DNA of 64,000 nt, taken from Halichoerus grypus. Its lineage: Eukaryota; Chordata; Mammalia; Carnivora; Phocidae. Position numbers and translations under genes: made by a program. The DNA lies in NCBI RefSeq assembly GCF_964656455.1, contig NC_135714.1, forward strand, positions 84,031,639 to 84,095,638. The letters run 5' to 3'. Every line of letters starts with the position of its first letter. The first letter of the stretch is position 1. The notes below the pieces were generated by a model, which was not told the DNA's origin, searched no databases, and was given only the letters and a program-made list of their open reading frames with translations. Below, one piece after another: positions 46,021 through 57,539 of this stretch.

Positions 46021-48875
46021 TGGGAGATAGGAGGAAGATGGCGGAGGAGTAGGAGACCTTAGTTTTGTCTGGTCCCAGGAGTTCAGATAGATAGTTATCA
46101 AATCATCCTGAACACCTGTGAACTCAACTGGAGATCTAAGTAAAGAATTGCTACAATTCTACAAATGGAAAAGCGACCACTTTCTGCAAGGTAGGAGGTG
46201 CGGAGAAGTGAATCTGAGGCGATATATGGGAAGATAAACCCCAGGGGGAGGGAGCCTCCATAAGCTGTCTATAGGAAAGTGATATAGCATGGAGCACAAA
46301 ATCAGAACTTTTAGAAGTCTGCCGCAGTGAGGGACGTCCCCACCTGAAAGGTGCTCAGGTGGTGAAGCGGGGTGGAATCCTAAGTGGGATGGTGTGGTCT
46401 CAGGATCCCTGGAATCACAGAAAGAACCATGACCAAGTGGGATTTATTCCTGGGCTGCAAGGGTAGTACAACATCTGCTAATCAATCAGTGTGATACACT
46501 ACATTAATAAAAGAAAGGACAAGAACCATATGATCCAATCAATAGATCCAGAAAAAGCATTTGACAAAGTACAGCATCCTTTCTTGATTAACACTCTTCA
46601 CAGTGTAGGGATCCCTACTTCAGTATCGTAAAAGCCCCATCTATGAAAAGCCCACAGCAAATATCATTCTCAATGCGGAAAAACTGAGAACTTTTCCCCT
46701 AACGTCAGGAACACCATAAGGATGTCCACTATCACCACTGTTGTTCAACATAGTACTAGAAGTCCTGGCCTCAGCAATCAGACAACAAAAAGAAGTAAAA
46801 GGCATATGAATTGGCGAAGAAGTCAAACTCTCACTCTTTGCGGAAGACATGATATGCTATGTGGAAAACTCAAAAGACTTGGAGTCCCCCAAATTGCTAG
46901 AACTCATACAGGAATTCAGCAAAGTGGCCAGGTATAAAAATCAACACACAGAAATATGTTGCATCTCTATACACCAATAATGAAACAGAAGAAAGAGAAA
47001 TTAAGGAGTTAATCCCATTTACAATTGCACCAAAAACCATAAGATACCTAGGAATAAACCTAACCAAAAAGGCAAAGGATCTGTACTCTGAACACTACAG
47101 GACACTCATGAAAGAAACTGAGGAAGACACAAAGAAATGGAAAAACATTCCATGCTCATGGATTGGAAGAACAAATATTGTGAAAATGTCTATGCTACCT
47201 AGAGCAGTCTATACATTCAAAGCAATCCCTATGAAAATACCATCAGCTTTTTTTCAGAGCTGGAACAAATAATCCTAAAATCTGTATGGGACCAGAAAAG
47301 ACCCTGAATAGCCAAAGGAATTTTGAAAAAGAAAACCATATCTTGGGGCATCACAATTCTGGACTTCAAGCTCCATTACAAAGCTGTAATCATCAAGACA
47401 GTATGGTACTGGCACAAAAACAGACACATAGATCAATGGAACAGAATAGAGAACGCATAAATGGACCCTCAACTCTATGGTCAACTAATCTTTGACAAAG
47501 CAGGAAAAAGTATCCAATGGAAAAAAGACAGTCTCTTCAACAAATGGTGTTGGGAAAATTGGACAGCCACATGCAGAAGAATGAAACTGGACCATTTTCT
47601 TACACCATATACAAAAATAGACTCAAAATGGATGAAAGACCTAAATGTGAGACAGGAATCCATCAATATCCTAGAGAAGAATAGGCAGCAACCTCTGTGA
47701 CCTCAGCCATTGCAATTTCTTGCTAGACACATCTCCAAAGGCAAGGGAAGCAAGGGCAAAAATGAACTATTGGGACTTCATCAAGATAAAAAGCTTCTGC
47801 ACAGCAAAGGAAACAGTCAACAAAACCAAAAGACAACTGACAGAATGGGAGAAGATATTTGCAAATGACATATCAGATAAAGAGCTAGTATCCAAAATCT
47901 ATAAAGAACTAATCAAACTCAACATCCAAAGAACAACTAATCCCATCAAGAAATGGGGAGAAGACATGAACAGACACCTCTCCAAAGAAGACATCCAAAT
48001 GGCCAACGGACACATGAAAAAGTGCTCAACATCACTTGGCATCAGGGAAATACTAATCAAAACCACAATGAGATACCATCTCACACCAGTCAGAATGGCT
48101 AAAATTAACAAGTCAGGAAATGACAGATGTTGGAGAGGATGCAGAGAAAGGGGAACCCTCTTACGCTGTTGGTGGGAATGCAAGCCGGGCAGCCACTCTG
48201 GAAAACAGTATGGAGGTTCCTCAAAAAGTTGAAAATAGAGCTGCCCTATGACCCAGCAATTGCACTACTGGGTATTTACCCCAAAGATACAAATGTAGTG
48301 ATCCGAAGGGGCACATGCACCCCAATGTTTATAGCAGCAATGTCCACAATAGCCAAACTATGGAAAGAGCTCAGATGTTCATCGACAGATGAATGGATAA
48401 GTCTTTATCCATTCATCTGTGGTATATATATTTATATATTTCACATCCATCAAAAAGAATGAAATCTTGTCATCTGCAATGACATGAATGGAACTAGAGG
48501 GTATTATGTTAAGTGAATTAAGGCAATTAGAGAAAGACAATTCTCATATGACCCCACTCATATGTGGAATTTAAGAAAGAAATCAGAGGATCATAGGGAA
48601 AGAGAGGGAAAAATAAAACAAGACTAATCAGAGAGGGAGACAAACCATAAGAGACTCTTAACTATAGGGAACAAACTGAGGGTTGCAGGAGGAGAGCTGG
48701 TGGGGGGGGATGGGGTAACTGGGTGATGGGCATTAAGGAGGGCACCTGATGTAATGAGCACTGGGTATTATATAACACTGATGAATCACTGAACTCTAAC
48801 TCTGAAACTAATAATACACTATATGTTAATTAACTGAATTTAAATGAAAAAATAAATTTAAAAAAAGAAAAAGAT
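46021..48875 (+). mobile_element. internally deleted L1: 5' UTR joined to ORF2
   Basis: Starts at an L1 5' end (aggaggaagatggcggagga), with about 400 bp of 5' UTR to roughly 46423. It then jumps to the ORF2 reverse-transcriptase region (gaccaagtgggatttattcc) and runs through the ORF2 C-terminus to a 3' UTR (gagggttgcaggaggagagc) and A-rich tail. ORF1 and the ORF2 endonuclease are absent. The remaining ORF2 is broken, its longest frame 170 codons (47720-48232). The catalytic box appears as LFAED, not FADD, near 46840. Confidence 0.85.
48385..48420. repeat. perfect 16-bp hairpin with 4-base loop
   Basis: acagatgaatggataa (48385-48400), loop gtct, ttatccattcatctgt (48405-48420). The second arm replaces the usual aagaagatg of L1 ORF2 at this point, so it is an inverted duplication created within the element. 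Confidence 0.97.
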
Positions 48876-49005
48876 CATTTTCATATACTATTGGTGAGAA
48901 TATAAATTGGTGCAGTCTTTTAAAAGGGTAAACTGATATTATTAAAAGTATCAATGTGCATATTCTTTCATAGAAGAATTGTATTTCTAGAAATTTATCC
49001 TCTAG

Positions 49006-49201
49006 GGGCATCTGTGTGGCTCAGTGGTTAAGCATCTGCCTTCGGCTTGGGTCATGATCCCAGGGTCCTGGGATCGAGCCCGCATCAGGCTCCCTGCTCT
49101 GCCAGAAGCCTGCTTCTCCCTCACCCACCCACCCTGCTTGTGTTCCCTCTCTCGCTGTGTCTCTGTCAAATAAATAAAATCTTTAAAAAAATAAAATAAA
49201 A
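49006..49201 (+). mobile_element. CAN-SINE
   Basis: Sense SINE (gggcatctgtgtggctcagt, cccagggtcctgggatcgag). Exact 15-bp duplication aaatttatcctctag at 48991-49005 and 49202-49216. Confidence 0.95.
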
Positions 49202-49699
49202 AAATTTATCCTCTAGATAAACTCAAAGTATATATTTTGTTGATTTTTTCCCCCATTTTCTCATTTCTGAAATTAGGATGTCATATCATAGTTTAATTGG
49301 CAGCACTGTTTTTCATTCTTGGTGGCATGTAAAATAACGGTGCTTCTTAGACTTGATAATGTCTTAGAGTTTATGAAATATGGCATATGTAGGATATTTT
49401 ATTGAAACGGTTTTTGTCTTAGCAGAAAAGCAGAAACAATCCAAATATCTGTTAGTAGGAGACTGGTTAAATATAGTACAGCATACACTGCAGTACTCTG
49501 TAGCCTTTACAAAGAATAAGGAAGGCAGCGTGGAAATATGATCATGATATATTTTAAATAAAGACATCAAATTATCGATTGGTATATAAGGGGGGAAGAG
49601 GATGAATGTGTATACACTTGGGCATATATTTACATATGCATAGAAAATAGCTTGTATGATTTAATAATTTATTAACTTGATATTAAGAAAGTCTCTGGA

Positions 49700-50181
49700 G
49701 AAAGACATGTATCCTATGATCTCACTGATATGAGGAATTCTTAATCTCAGGAAACAAACTGAGGGTTGCTGGAGTGGTGGGGAGGGGGAGGGATGGGGTG
49801 ACTGGGTGATAGACATTGGGGAGGGTATGTGCTATGGTGAGCGCTGTGAATTGTGTAAGCCTGTTGAATCACAGACCTGTACCTCTGAAACAAATAATAC
49901 ATTATATGTTAAAAAAAAAGATGAAGATAGCAGGAGGGGAAGAATGAAGGGGGGAAATCGGAGGGGGAGATGAACCATGAGAGACTATGGACTCTGAGAA
50001 ACAAACTGAGGGTTCTAGAGGGGAGGGGGTGGGGGGATGGGTTAGCCTGGTGATGGGTATTAAAAAGGGCACATATTGAATGGAGCACTGGGTGTTATAC
50101 ACAAACAATGAATCATGGAACACTACATCAAAAACTAATGATGCCATGTATGGTGATTAACATAACATAATAATAAAAAAA
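49700..50181 (+). mobile_element. 5'-truncated L1, two-unit 3' end (A plus B)
   Basis: Sense unit A (gggatggggtgactgggtga, gagcgctgtgaattgtgtaa, tacattatatgtt), a 9-A junction near 49910, then unit B (ggttctagaggggaggggg, ggagcactgggtgttatac) and tail. Exact 12-bp duplication aaagtctctgga at 49688-49699 and 50182-50193. It lies 75 bp from the 50257 SLC9B2 donor. Confidence 0.93.
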
Positions 50182-50256
50182 AAAGTCTCTGGAAAGAAAA
50201 AATTTATCTGATCAGAAAGAACTTAAATGAGTAGAAGAACTTAGAATGAAATTCAC

Positions 50257-50406
50257 CTTTTCGCCGGCCCATCTCAAGCCTGCAAGGAAGGACATGACCA
50301 ACGTGCACAGTCCTCCTGACCCAGGGAAACCAAAATACACACTGCTGAACACAGCTAGCACGGACAGCCCCAAAACAAGGAATGCTCTCTTCCACACAAG
50401 TTTGTC
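50257..50406 (-). CDS. SLC9B2: SLC9B2 (NHA2) internal exon, about residues 333-382
   Basis: Exactly 50 codons in phase 0, between a CTCCTCAAG acceptor (AG at 50408-50407) and an AAAAG|GTGAAT donor. The peptide starts DKLVWKRAFLVLGLSVLAVF and ends FLAGLRWAGEK. It contains two hydrophobic helices: AFLVLGLSVLAVFSSV, and GGLCTLVMSFLAG after the flexible FGFPGSGG turn. FPGSGGLCTLVM.FLAG is near-identical to human SLC9B2 from memory; SLC9B1 has LHGSGGLCTLVLSFIAG. The exon joins in frame to its neighbours. A short young L1 3' end lies 64 bp downstream in transcript sense (49700-50181). Human has Cys where this exon has Trp in DKLVWKR, a non-catalytic loop position. Confidence 0.95.
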
Positions 50407-50669
50407 CTTGAGGAGAGAAAAAAGGTTGATTAGATCTATTATTTCATATAACTGATTTTTAATGATTGATTTTTCTATATCCAGGACTTAGTGGGAAATA
50501 AAAATATCTGTCTGTGCCCATAAATGAACACCGTAACATTTACTATCTTTTCCTTCATAAAAGTAGGGTCAGCACATGTACAGATGCCGGATCCTCTTTC
50601 AGAAACTCTAGTTACCTTCCTCTGCAGTTATCAAAGCCAAATTTCACAGGGCTGAATGCAGCAGCAGAA

Positions 50670-50840
50670 AAAAGTGCATGGGTTTTGGAGCCAGGCAGAG
50701 CAGAGTTAGAATCCAGCTCCTTTTCACCCCTGGTGTATGGAGTGCTCCCATTACCTAGCTTCTTCAGGCTTTGTTTTCTCCTCCATGAAAGCAGTTATGT
50801 TATAGGGTTTTGGGGAAGGTTACAGATGTGATATCTCTTA
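50670..50840 (+). repeat. MIR
   Basis: gggttttggagccaggcag, gagttagaatccagctcct, caggctttgttttctcctcc in MIR order. Confidence 0.7.
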
Positions 50841-51029
50841 CTTTTAGTCTCTTGACTTTTTAATGTGATGCTCTCCTGGTTTTTCTTTCTAAACCCTTGA
50901 AAACGGAGAAGCTTTAAGAAGCTATAGACCGAGAGTAGTTTTTTTGTTGTTGTTGGTTTTTAAAGTCTAAGAAATGTACGCCTCTCTCCCTTTACTTCTC
51001 TCTCATCAGCCTTTTGAACTTCTTAATCA

Positions 51030-52205
51030 CTCTTTTTAAATTTTAAAATGATTTTTAACTTTTTTGAGTGTAGCTGACACACAATGTTCTGTTAGTTTCG
51101 GGTGTACAACCCAGGAATTCACTTCCCTTTATGTTATGCTCTGCTCACAGCAAGCGTAGCTACCAGCTGTCACCGCACAACACCATCACGGTATCACAGA
51201 CTATATTCCCTGTGCCATGCCTTTTATTCCCGTGACTTACTCCATAACTGAAGACAGGGACCTCCTGCTCCCCTTCACCCATTTTGCCCGTCCCCCTTCC
51301 CCCTCCCCTCTGGCAACATCAGTTTGTTCTCTGTATTTATAGTTCTGATTCTGCTTTTTGTTTATTGATTCATTTGTTTTGTTTTTAGATTCCACATGTG
51401 AGTGAAATCATACGCTATTTGTCTTCCTCAGTCTGACTTATTTCTCTTAGCATAGTACCCTCTAGATCTATCTGTGTCGTTGCAAATGGCAAGATCTCTT
51501 CCTTTTCTATGGCTGCTCAATATTCCATTGTATCTATATATCACACCTTCCTTATCCATTCATCTATCAATTGACACTTATGTTGCTTCCATATCTTGGC
51601 TATTGTAAATAATGCTGCAGTAAACATAGGGGGGCACAGTCTTTTCAAATTAGTGTTTTCTTTGAGTAAATACCCAGTGGTGGAATTACTGGGTCATATG
51701 GTATTTCTACTTTTAATATTTTGAGAAACCTCCATACTGTTTTCCATAGTGGCTGTACCAATGTACATTCCCACCAACAGTGCACAAGGATTCCTTTTTC
51801 TCTATATCCTCGCCAACACTTGTTAGTTCTTGTCTTTTTGACTTTAGCCATTCTGACAGGTGTAAGGTAAGGTTTCATTGTGGTTTTTATTTGCATTTCC
51901 CTGAAGATAAGTAATGATGAGCATCTTTTCATGTGTCTGTTGTCCATCTGTATGTCTTCTTTGGAAAAATATTTATTCGGGTACTCTGCCCATTTTTAGA
52001 TTATTTTTTTGTGTGTGTGTTGACATGTATAAATTCTTTATATATTTTGGATATTAAGCCCTATTGGATATACCATTTAGTTTTGTTGATGGTTTCCTTC
52101 ATTGGGCAAAAGTTTTTTATTTTGATGTAGTTCCAATAGCTTATTTTGTTTTTGTTTCCTTTGCCTTAGGAAACATATCTAGAAAAATGCTGTTATGGTC
52201 CAAGC
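51030..52205 (-). mobile_element. old L1 (L1MA-like) 3' part, antisense
   Basis: Antisense 3' UTR and ORF2 C-terminus: gagtgtagctgacacacaatg, cattgtatctatatatcacacc, caccaacagtgcacaaggat, cttttcatgtgtctgttgtcc. The minus-strand frame at 51947-51645 keeps [18 protein letters not shown]. Confidence 0.85.
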
Positions 52206-53250
52206 TTCTTGATCACTTTAAAAGGCAAGCAGGTCTTTAGAAGTGCTTGATTTGGAGGCATGCAGGCTCTGGTGGTGGATTACCAGAGTTCGGTTCCCAG
52301 CTCTGCTGCTTTCCAGCTATGTGAACTTGTTCAACTTCTCCCTAAATCTCAATTTCCTCATCAGTAAAAAGATCATGTTAATAGTACTCGTTTCATGGGT
52401 CTTATGTGGCTTACACTAGATTGCCTAGATCTATATGATTGCACTAGATCAGTGCTTTCCAAAAGAACATTCAGTGATGATGGAAATTTCTATATATGCA
52501 CCACTGAAATGTTCTCTATCTGCTATAGCCACACGTAGCTAGCTAGTCACTGCCATATTGAATGGAGTGCACTTTACTGTACTTACCACCTCATTTTATA
52601 CAGAGTAAGCAACAAAATATAAGTCATTATTTTTCTCTTTATTTGGTTGTATAATTAGAAAATCCCATAATTTTCTTTTATGCGGTCATAAAATCTTTTA
52701 CAATTTTAGTTGGGAGTTTTTTGGAGCATAGCAAAAATTCAAATCAGCATACCTTCTGATAATGGAAATATTAATTTTCTTAAAGTTCTACTTTAGTTAA
52801 GTTTCTAATTCCATTCAAAATGCCCTGAAGTCTTAAAATAATGCCAGTTCTTATAGAAAAAAAAAAGACTTTTATATGTTATCTATCCCAAGAGACTTAG
52901 GAGGGTAAAAGAAAATAAAACAAAAAGAACTCTGTGAATATTAAGAGATCATTGTGTATAATAAAGAACTTTGATCTCTTTGGTAAGAAATATTGGACAA
53001 TATTATGAGATGTTAAGGTTTAGGTATTTAATAGTATTAGAGTGTAGGGTATGCTGATACTAAAAAAAGGGGCCCAAAAGCCATTTTATATCTTGATTAC
53101 CTGAACATTATGAATAATAGTAAAATAAAAAATAAAAACAATAAAAAAGGCTTACATATTTGGAATTGATATTTTATTTTTCAGTGATATTTAAAGTTTA
53201 TGGAATATAAATTAGAGAAAAAAATTCTAGGGTTGTATTAAAATCTTATA
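52206..53250. other. SLC9B2 intron with MIR and hAT-type fragments
   Basis: 52240-52420 is MIR-like (ggttcccagctctgctgc, cctcatcagtaaaaag). 52450-52585 (cagtgctttccaaaagaac, tagccacacgtagctag) resembles a non-autonomous hAT-Charlie element. The rest is AT-rich and unrecognised. Confidence 0.5.
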
Positions 53251-53639
53251 CAGTTGACCCTTAAACAACACAGGTTTGGGCTGCACTAGGTCCACTTACA
53301 TGCAGATATTTTTTGATAAATACAGTACTGTAAGTGTATTTTCTCTTCCTTTTTTTTGTTTGTTTTTTAAATTTTATTTTATTATGTTATGTTAGTCACC
53401 ATACAATACATCATTGGTTTTTGATGTGGTGATCCACGATCCATTGTTTTCGTATAACACCCAGTGCTCCATGTAGTACGTGCCCTCCTTAATACCCATC
53501 ACCGGGCTAACCAATCCCCCCTCCCCTCTAAAACCCTGTTTGTTTCTCAGAGTCCATAGTCTCTCATGGTTCATCTCTCCCTCCAATTCCCCCGCCCATT
53601 TTTCCCTTCCTTCTCCTAAAGTCCTCCAGGCTATTCCTT

Positions 53640-56600
53640 ATGTTCCACAAATAAGTGAAACCATATGATAACTGACTTTCTCTGCTTGACTTATTTCACT
53701 TAGCATAATCTCCTCCAGTCCCATCCATGTTGATGTAAAAGTTGGGTATTCACCCTTTCTGATGGCTGAGTAATATTCCATTGTATATATGGACCACATC
53801 TTCTTTATCCATTCATCTGTTGAAGGGCATCTCAGCTCTTTCCACAGTTTGGCTATTGCGGACATTGCTGCTATGAACATTGGGGTGCATATGGCCCTTT
53901 TCACTACATCTGTGTCTTTGGGGTAAATACCCAGTAGTGCAATTGCTGGGTCATTGGGTAGCTCTATTTTTAAATTTTTGAGGAACCTCCACACTGTTTT
54001 CCGAAGTGGCTGTACCAACTTGCATTCCCACCAACAGTGTAAGAGGGTTCCCCTTTCTCCACAGCCTCTCCAACATTTGTTGTTTCTTTCCCTGTCCATT
54101 TTTGCCATTCTAACTGGTGTAAGGGGGTATCTCAATGTGGTTTTGATTTGAATTTCCCTGATGGCTAATGATGATGAACATTTTTTCATGTGTCTGTTAG
54201 CCATTTGTATGTCTTCTTCAGAGAAGTGTCTTTTCATATCTTCTGCCCACTTTTTGACTTGATTATTTGTTTTTTGGGTGTTGAGTTTGAGAAGTTCTTT
54301 ATAGATCTTGGGTACCAGCCCTTTATCTGTAGTGTCATTTGCAAATATCTTCTCCCATTCTGTGGGTTGCCTCCTTGTTTTGTTGACTGTTTCCTTTGCT
54401 GTGCAGAAGCTTTTTATCTTGATGAAGTCCCAAAAGTTCATTTCTGCTTTTGTTTCACTAGCTTTTGGAGATGTATCTCGAAAGAAGTTGCTGTGGCCGA
54501 TGTCAAAGAGGTTACTGCCTATGTTCTCCTCTAGGATTTTGATGGATTCCTGTCACACATTGAGGTCTTTCATCCACTTTGAGTTTATCTTTGTGAATAG
54601 TGTTAGAGAATGGTCGAGTTTCATTCTTCTGCATGTGGCTGTCCAATTTTCCCAGCACCATTTATTGAAGAGACTCTCTTTTTTCATTGCATGTTTTTTC
54701 CTGCTTTGTCAAAGATTATTTGACCATAGAGTTGAGGGTCCATATCTGGGTTCTCTATTCTGTTCCATTGGTCTATATGTCTGTTTTTGTGCCAGTACCA
54801 TGCTGTCTTGGTGATCACAGCTTTGTAATATAGCTTGAAATCGGGCAACGTGATGCTCCCAGCTTTGTTTTTCTTTTTCAACATTTCCTTGGAGATTCGG
54901 GGTCTTTTCTGATTCCATACAAATTTTAGGATTGTTTGTTCCAGCACTTTGAAAAATGTCATTGGAATTTTGATTGGGATGGCATTGAAGGTATAGATTG
55001 CTCTGGGTAGCATAGACATTTTAACAATGTTTATTCTTCTGATCCATGAGCATGGAATATTTTTCCATCTTTTTGTGTCTTCTTCAATTTCTTTCATGAG
55101 TGTTCTGTAGTTCCTAGAGTATAGGTCCTTTACCTCTTTGGTTAGGTTTATTCCGAGGTATCTTATGGTTTTTGGTGCTATTGTAAATGGAATCGTTTCT
55201 CTAATTTCTCTTTCTACAGTTGCGTTGTTAGTGTGTAAGAAAGCAACTGATTTCTGTGCACTGATTTTGTATCCTGCCACATTACTGAATTGCTGTATGA
55301 GTTCTAGTAATTTGGGGGTGGAGTCTTTTGGGTTTTCCACATAAAGTATCATGTCGTCTGCGAAAAGAGAGAGCTTGACTTCTTCTTTGCCAATTTGAAT
55401 ACCTTTTATTTCTTTTTGTGGTCTGATTGCTGTTGCTAGGACTTCTAGTACTATGTTGAACAATAGTGGCGAGAGTGGGCATCCTTGATGTGTTCCTGAT
55501 CTTAAGGGAAAGGCTCTCAGCTTTTCCCCATTGAGGATGATATTCGCTGTGGGTTTTTCATAGATGGATTTTATGAACTTGAGGAATGTTCCCTCTATCC
55601 CTATACTCTGGAGAGTTTTAATCAGGAAAGGATGTTGTATTTTGTCAAATGCTTTTTCTGCATCAATTGAGAGGACCATATGGTTCTTCTCCCTCCTCTT
55701 ATTAATGTGTTCTATCACATTGATTGATTTGTGAATGTTGAACCACCCTTGCATCCCGGGGATAAATCCCACTTGGTCGTGGTGGATGATCCTTTTAATG
55801 TATTGTTGGATCCTATTAGCTAGGATTTTGTTGAGGATTTTGGAATCCATATTCATTAGGGATATCGGTCTGAAATTCTCCTCTTTGATGGGGTCTTTGC
55901 CTGGTTTGGGGATTAAGGTAGTGCTGGCCTCATAGAATGAGTTTGGAAGTTTTCCTTCTGTTTCTATTTTTTGAAACAGCTTCAGTAGAATAGGTATTAT
56001 TTCTTCTTTGAATGTTTGGTAGAATTCCCCAGGGAATCCATCAGGCCCTGGACTCTTGTTTTTTGGGGAGGTTTTTGATCACTGCTTCAATCTCGTTACT
56101 GGTTATTGGCCTATTCATGTTGTCAATTTCTTCCTGTTTCAGTCTTGGCAGCTTATAGGTTTCCAGGAAGGCCTCCACTTCATCCAGATTGCTCAGTTTA
56201 TTGGCATATAGTTGTTGATAATAATTTCTAATAATTGTTTCTATTTCCTTGGTGTTAGTCATGATCTCTCCCCTTTCATTCATAATTTTATTAATTTGGG
56301 TCCTTTCTCTTTTCTTTTGGATAAGTCTGGCCAGTGGTTTATTGATCTTATTAATTCTTTCAAAGAACCAACTTCTAGTTTTGTTGATCTGATCTACTGT
56401 GTTTCTGGTTTCTAATTCATTGATTTCTGCTCTAATTTTAATTATTTCTCTTCTAATGCATGGCTTAGGCATCGTTTGTTGCTTTTTCTCTAGTTCTTTA
56501 AGGTGTAGAGTTAGTTGGTGAATTCGGGATTTTTCTATTTTTTTGAGTGAGGATTGGATGGCTATGTATTTCCCCCTTAGGACCACCTTTGCAGTATCCC

Positions 56601-57459
56601 ATAGGTTTTGGACCGATGTGTTTTCATTCTCATTGATTTCCATGAATTGTTTAAGTTCTTCTTTGATTTCCTGGTTGACCCAAACATTCTTGAGCAGAGT
56701 GATCTTTAGCTTCCAAGTGTTTGAATTTCTGCCAAATTTTTTCTTGTGATTGAGTTCCAGTTTTAAAGCATTGTGGTCTGAGAATATGCAGGGAATAATC
56801 TCAATCTTTTGGTATCGGTTGAGACCTGATTTGTGACCCAGTATGTGGTCTATTCTGGAGAAAGTTCCATGTGCGCTCGAGAAGAATGAGTATTCTGTTG
56901 TTTTAGGGTGGAATGTTCTGTAAATATCTATGAGGTCCATCTGCTCCAATGTATCATTCAAAGCTCTTGTTTCCTTGTTGATTTTCTGCTTAGATGATCT
57001 GTCCATTGCTGAGAGTGGAGTATTGAGGTCTCCTACAATTAACGTATTGTTATCAATGTGACTCTTTATTTTGGTTAATAGTTGGCTTATGTAGATGGCT
57101 GCTCCCATGTTGGAGGCATAGATATTTACAATTGTTAGATATTCTTGTTGGATAGACCCTTTAAGAATGATATAGTGTCCTTCTGTGTCTCTTATTACAG
57201 ACTTTAGTTTAAAATCTAATTTGTCTGATATAAGAATTGCTATGCCAGCTTTCTTTTGAGGTCCGCTGGCATGGAAGATGGATCTCCATCCCTTCACTTT
57301 CAGTCTGGATGTATCTTTGGGTTCAAAATGAGTCTCTTATAGGCAGCATATGGATGGGTGCTGTCTTTTTATCCAATCTGCAACCCTGTGCCGTTTTATG
57401 GGAGCGTTTAGGCCATTCACGTTGAGAGTGATTATTGAAAGATATGAATTAATTGTCAT
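53640..57459 (-). pseudogene. L1 ORF2 (endonuclease/reverse transcriptase), broken
   Basis: Starts at ATG 57459-57457 with the endonuclease N-terminus (ITLNVNGLNAPIKRHR). Breaks seen: TAA at codon 41 (57339-57337), just before the catalytic Glu; a one-base slip in an A-run near 56060; TGA at 54686-54684; TGA at 54555-54553. Between breaks the frames stay long: 57297-56041 (418 codons, GDLNTPLS and SDHNALKLEL), 55856-54684 (390 codons, reverse transcriptase with [12 protein letters not shown]) and 54441-53638 (267 codons, C-terminal domain). Both catalytic Asp residues survive, so the damage is recent, but no full-length enzyme is made. Confidence 0.9.
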
Positions 57460-57539
57460 CATGTTGCCTGTGAAGACGTTGTTTTTATAGATTGTCCCTG
57501 TAACTTCTGTTGTATATCACTCTTGGGGTCTTTCTCCTT

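Larger units (their letters stand above)
45770..49680 (+). repeat. ancient L1M fragment, split by a younger L1 and a SINE
   Basis: Old sense ORF2/3' sequence at 45770-46020, resuming at 48876 (ttggtgagaatataaattgg), again after the SINE (49202), and then as ggagactggttaaatatag (49458). These pieces read as one old L1M interrupted at 46021-48875 and at 49006-49201. Confidence 0.6.

Noticed and set aside
50514..50831. 105-codon plus-strand frame near an SLC9B2 exon
   Set aside because: It overlaps a MIR repeat and is on the strand opposite to the gene.
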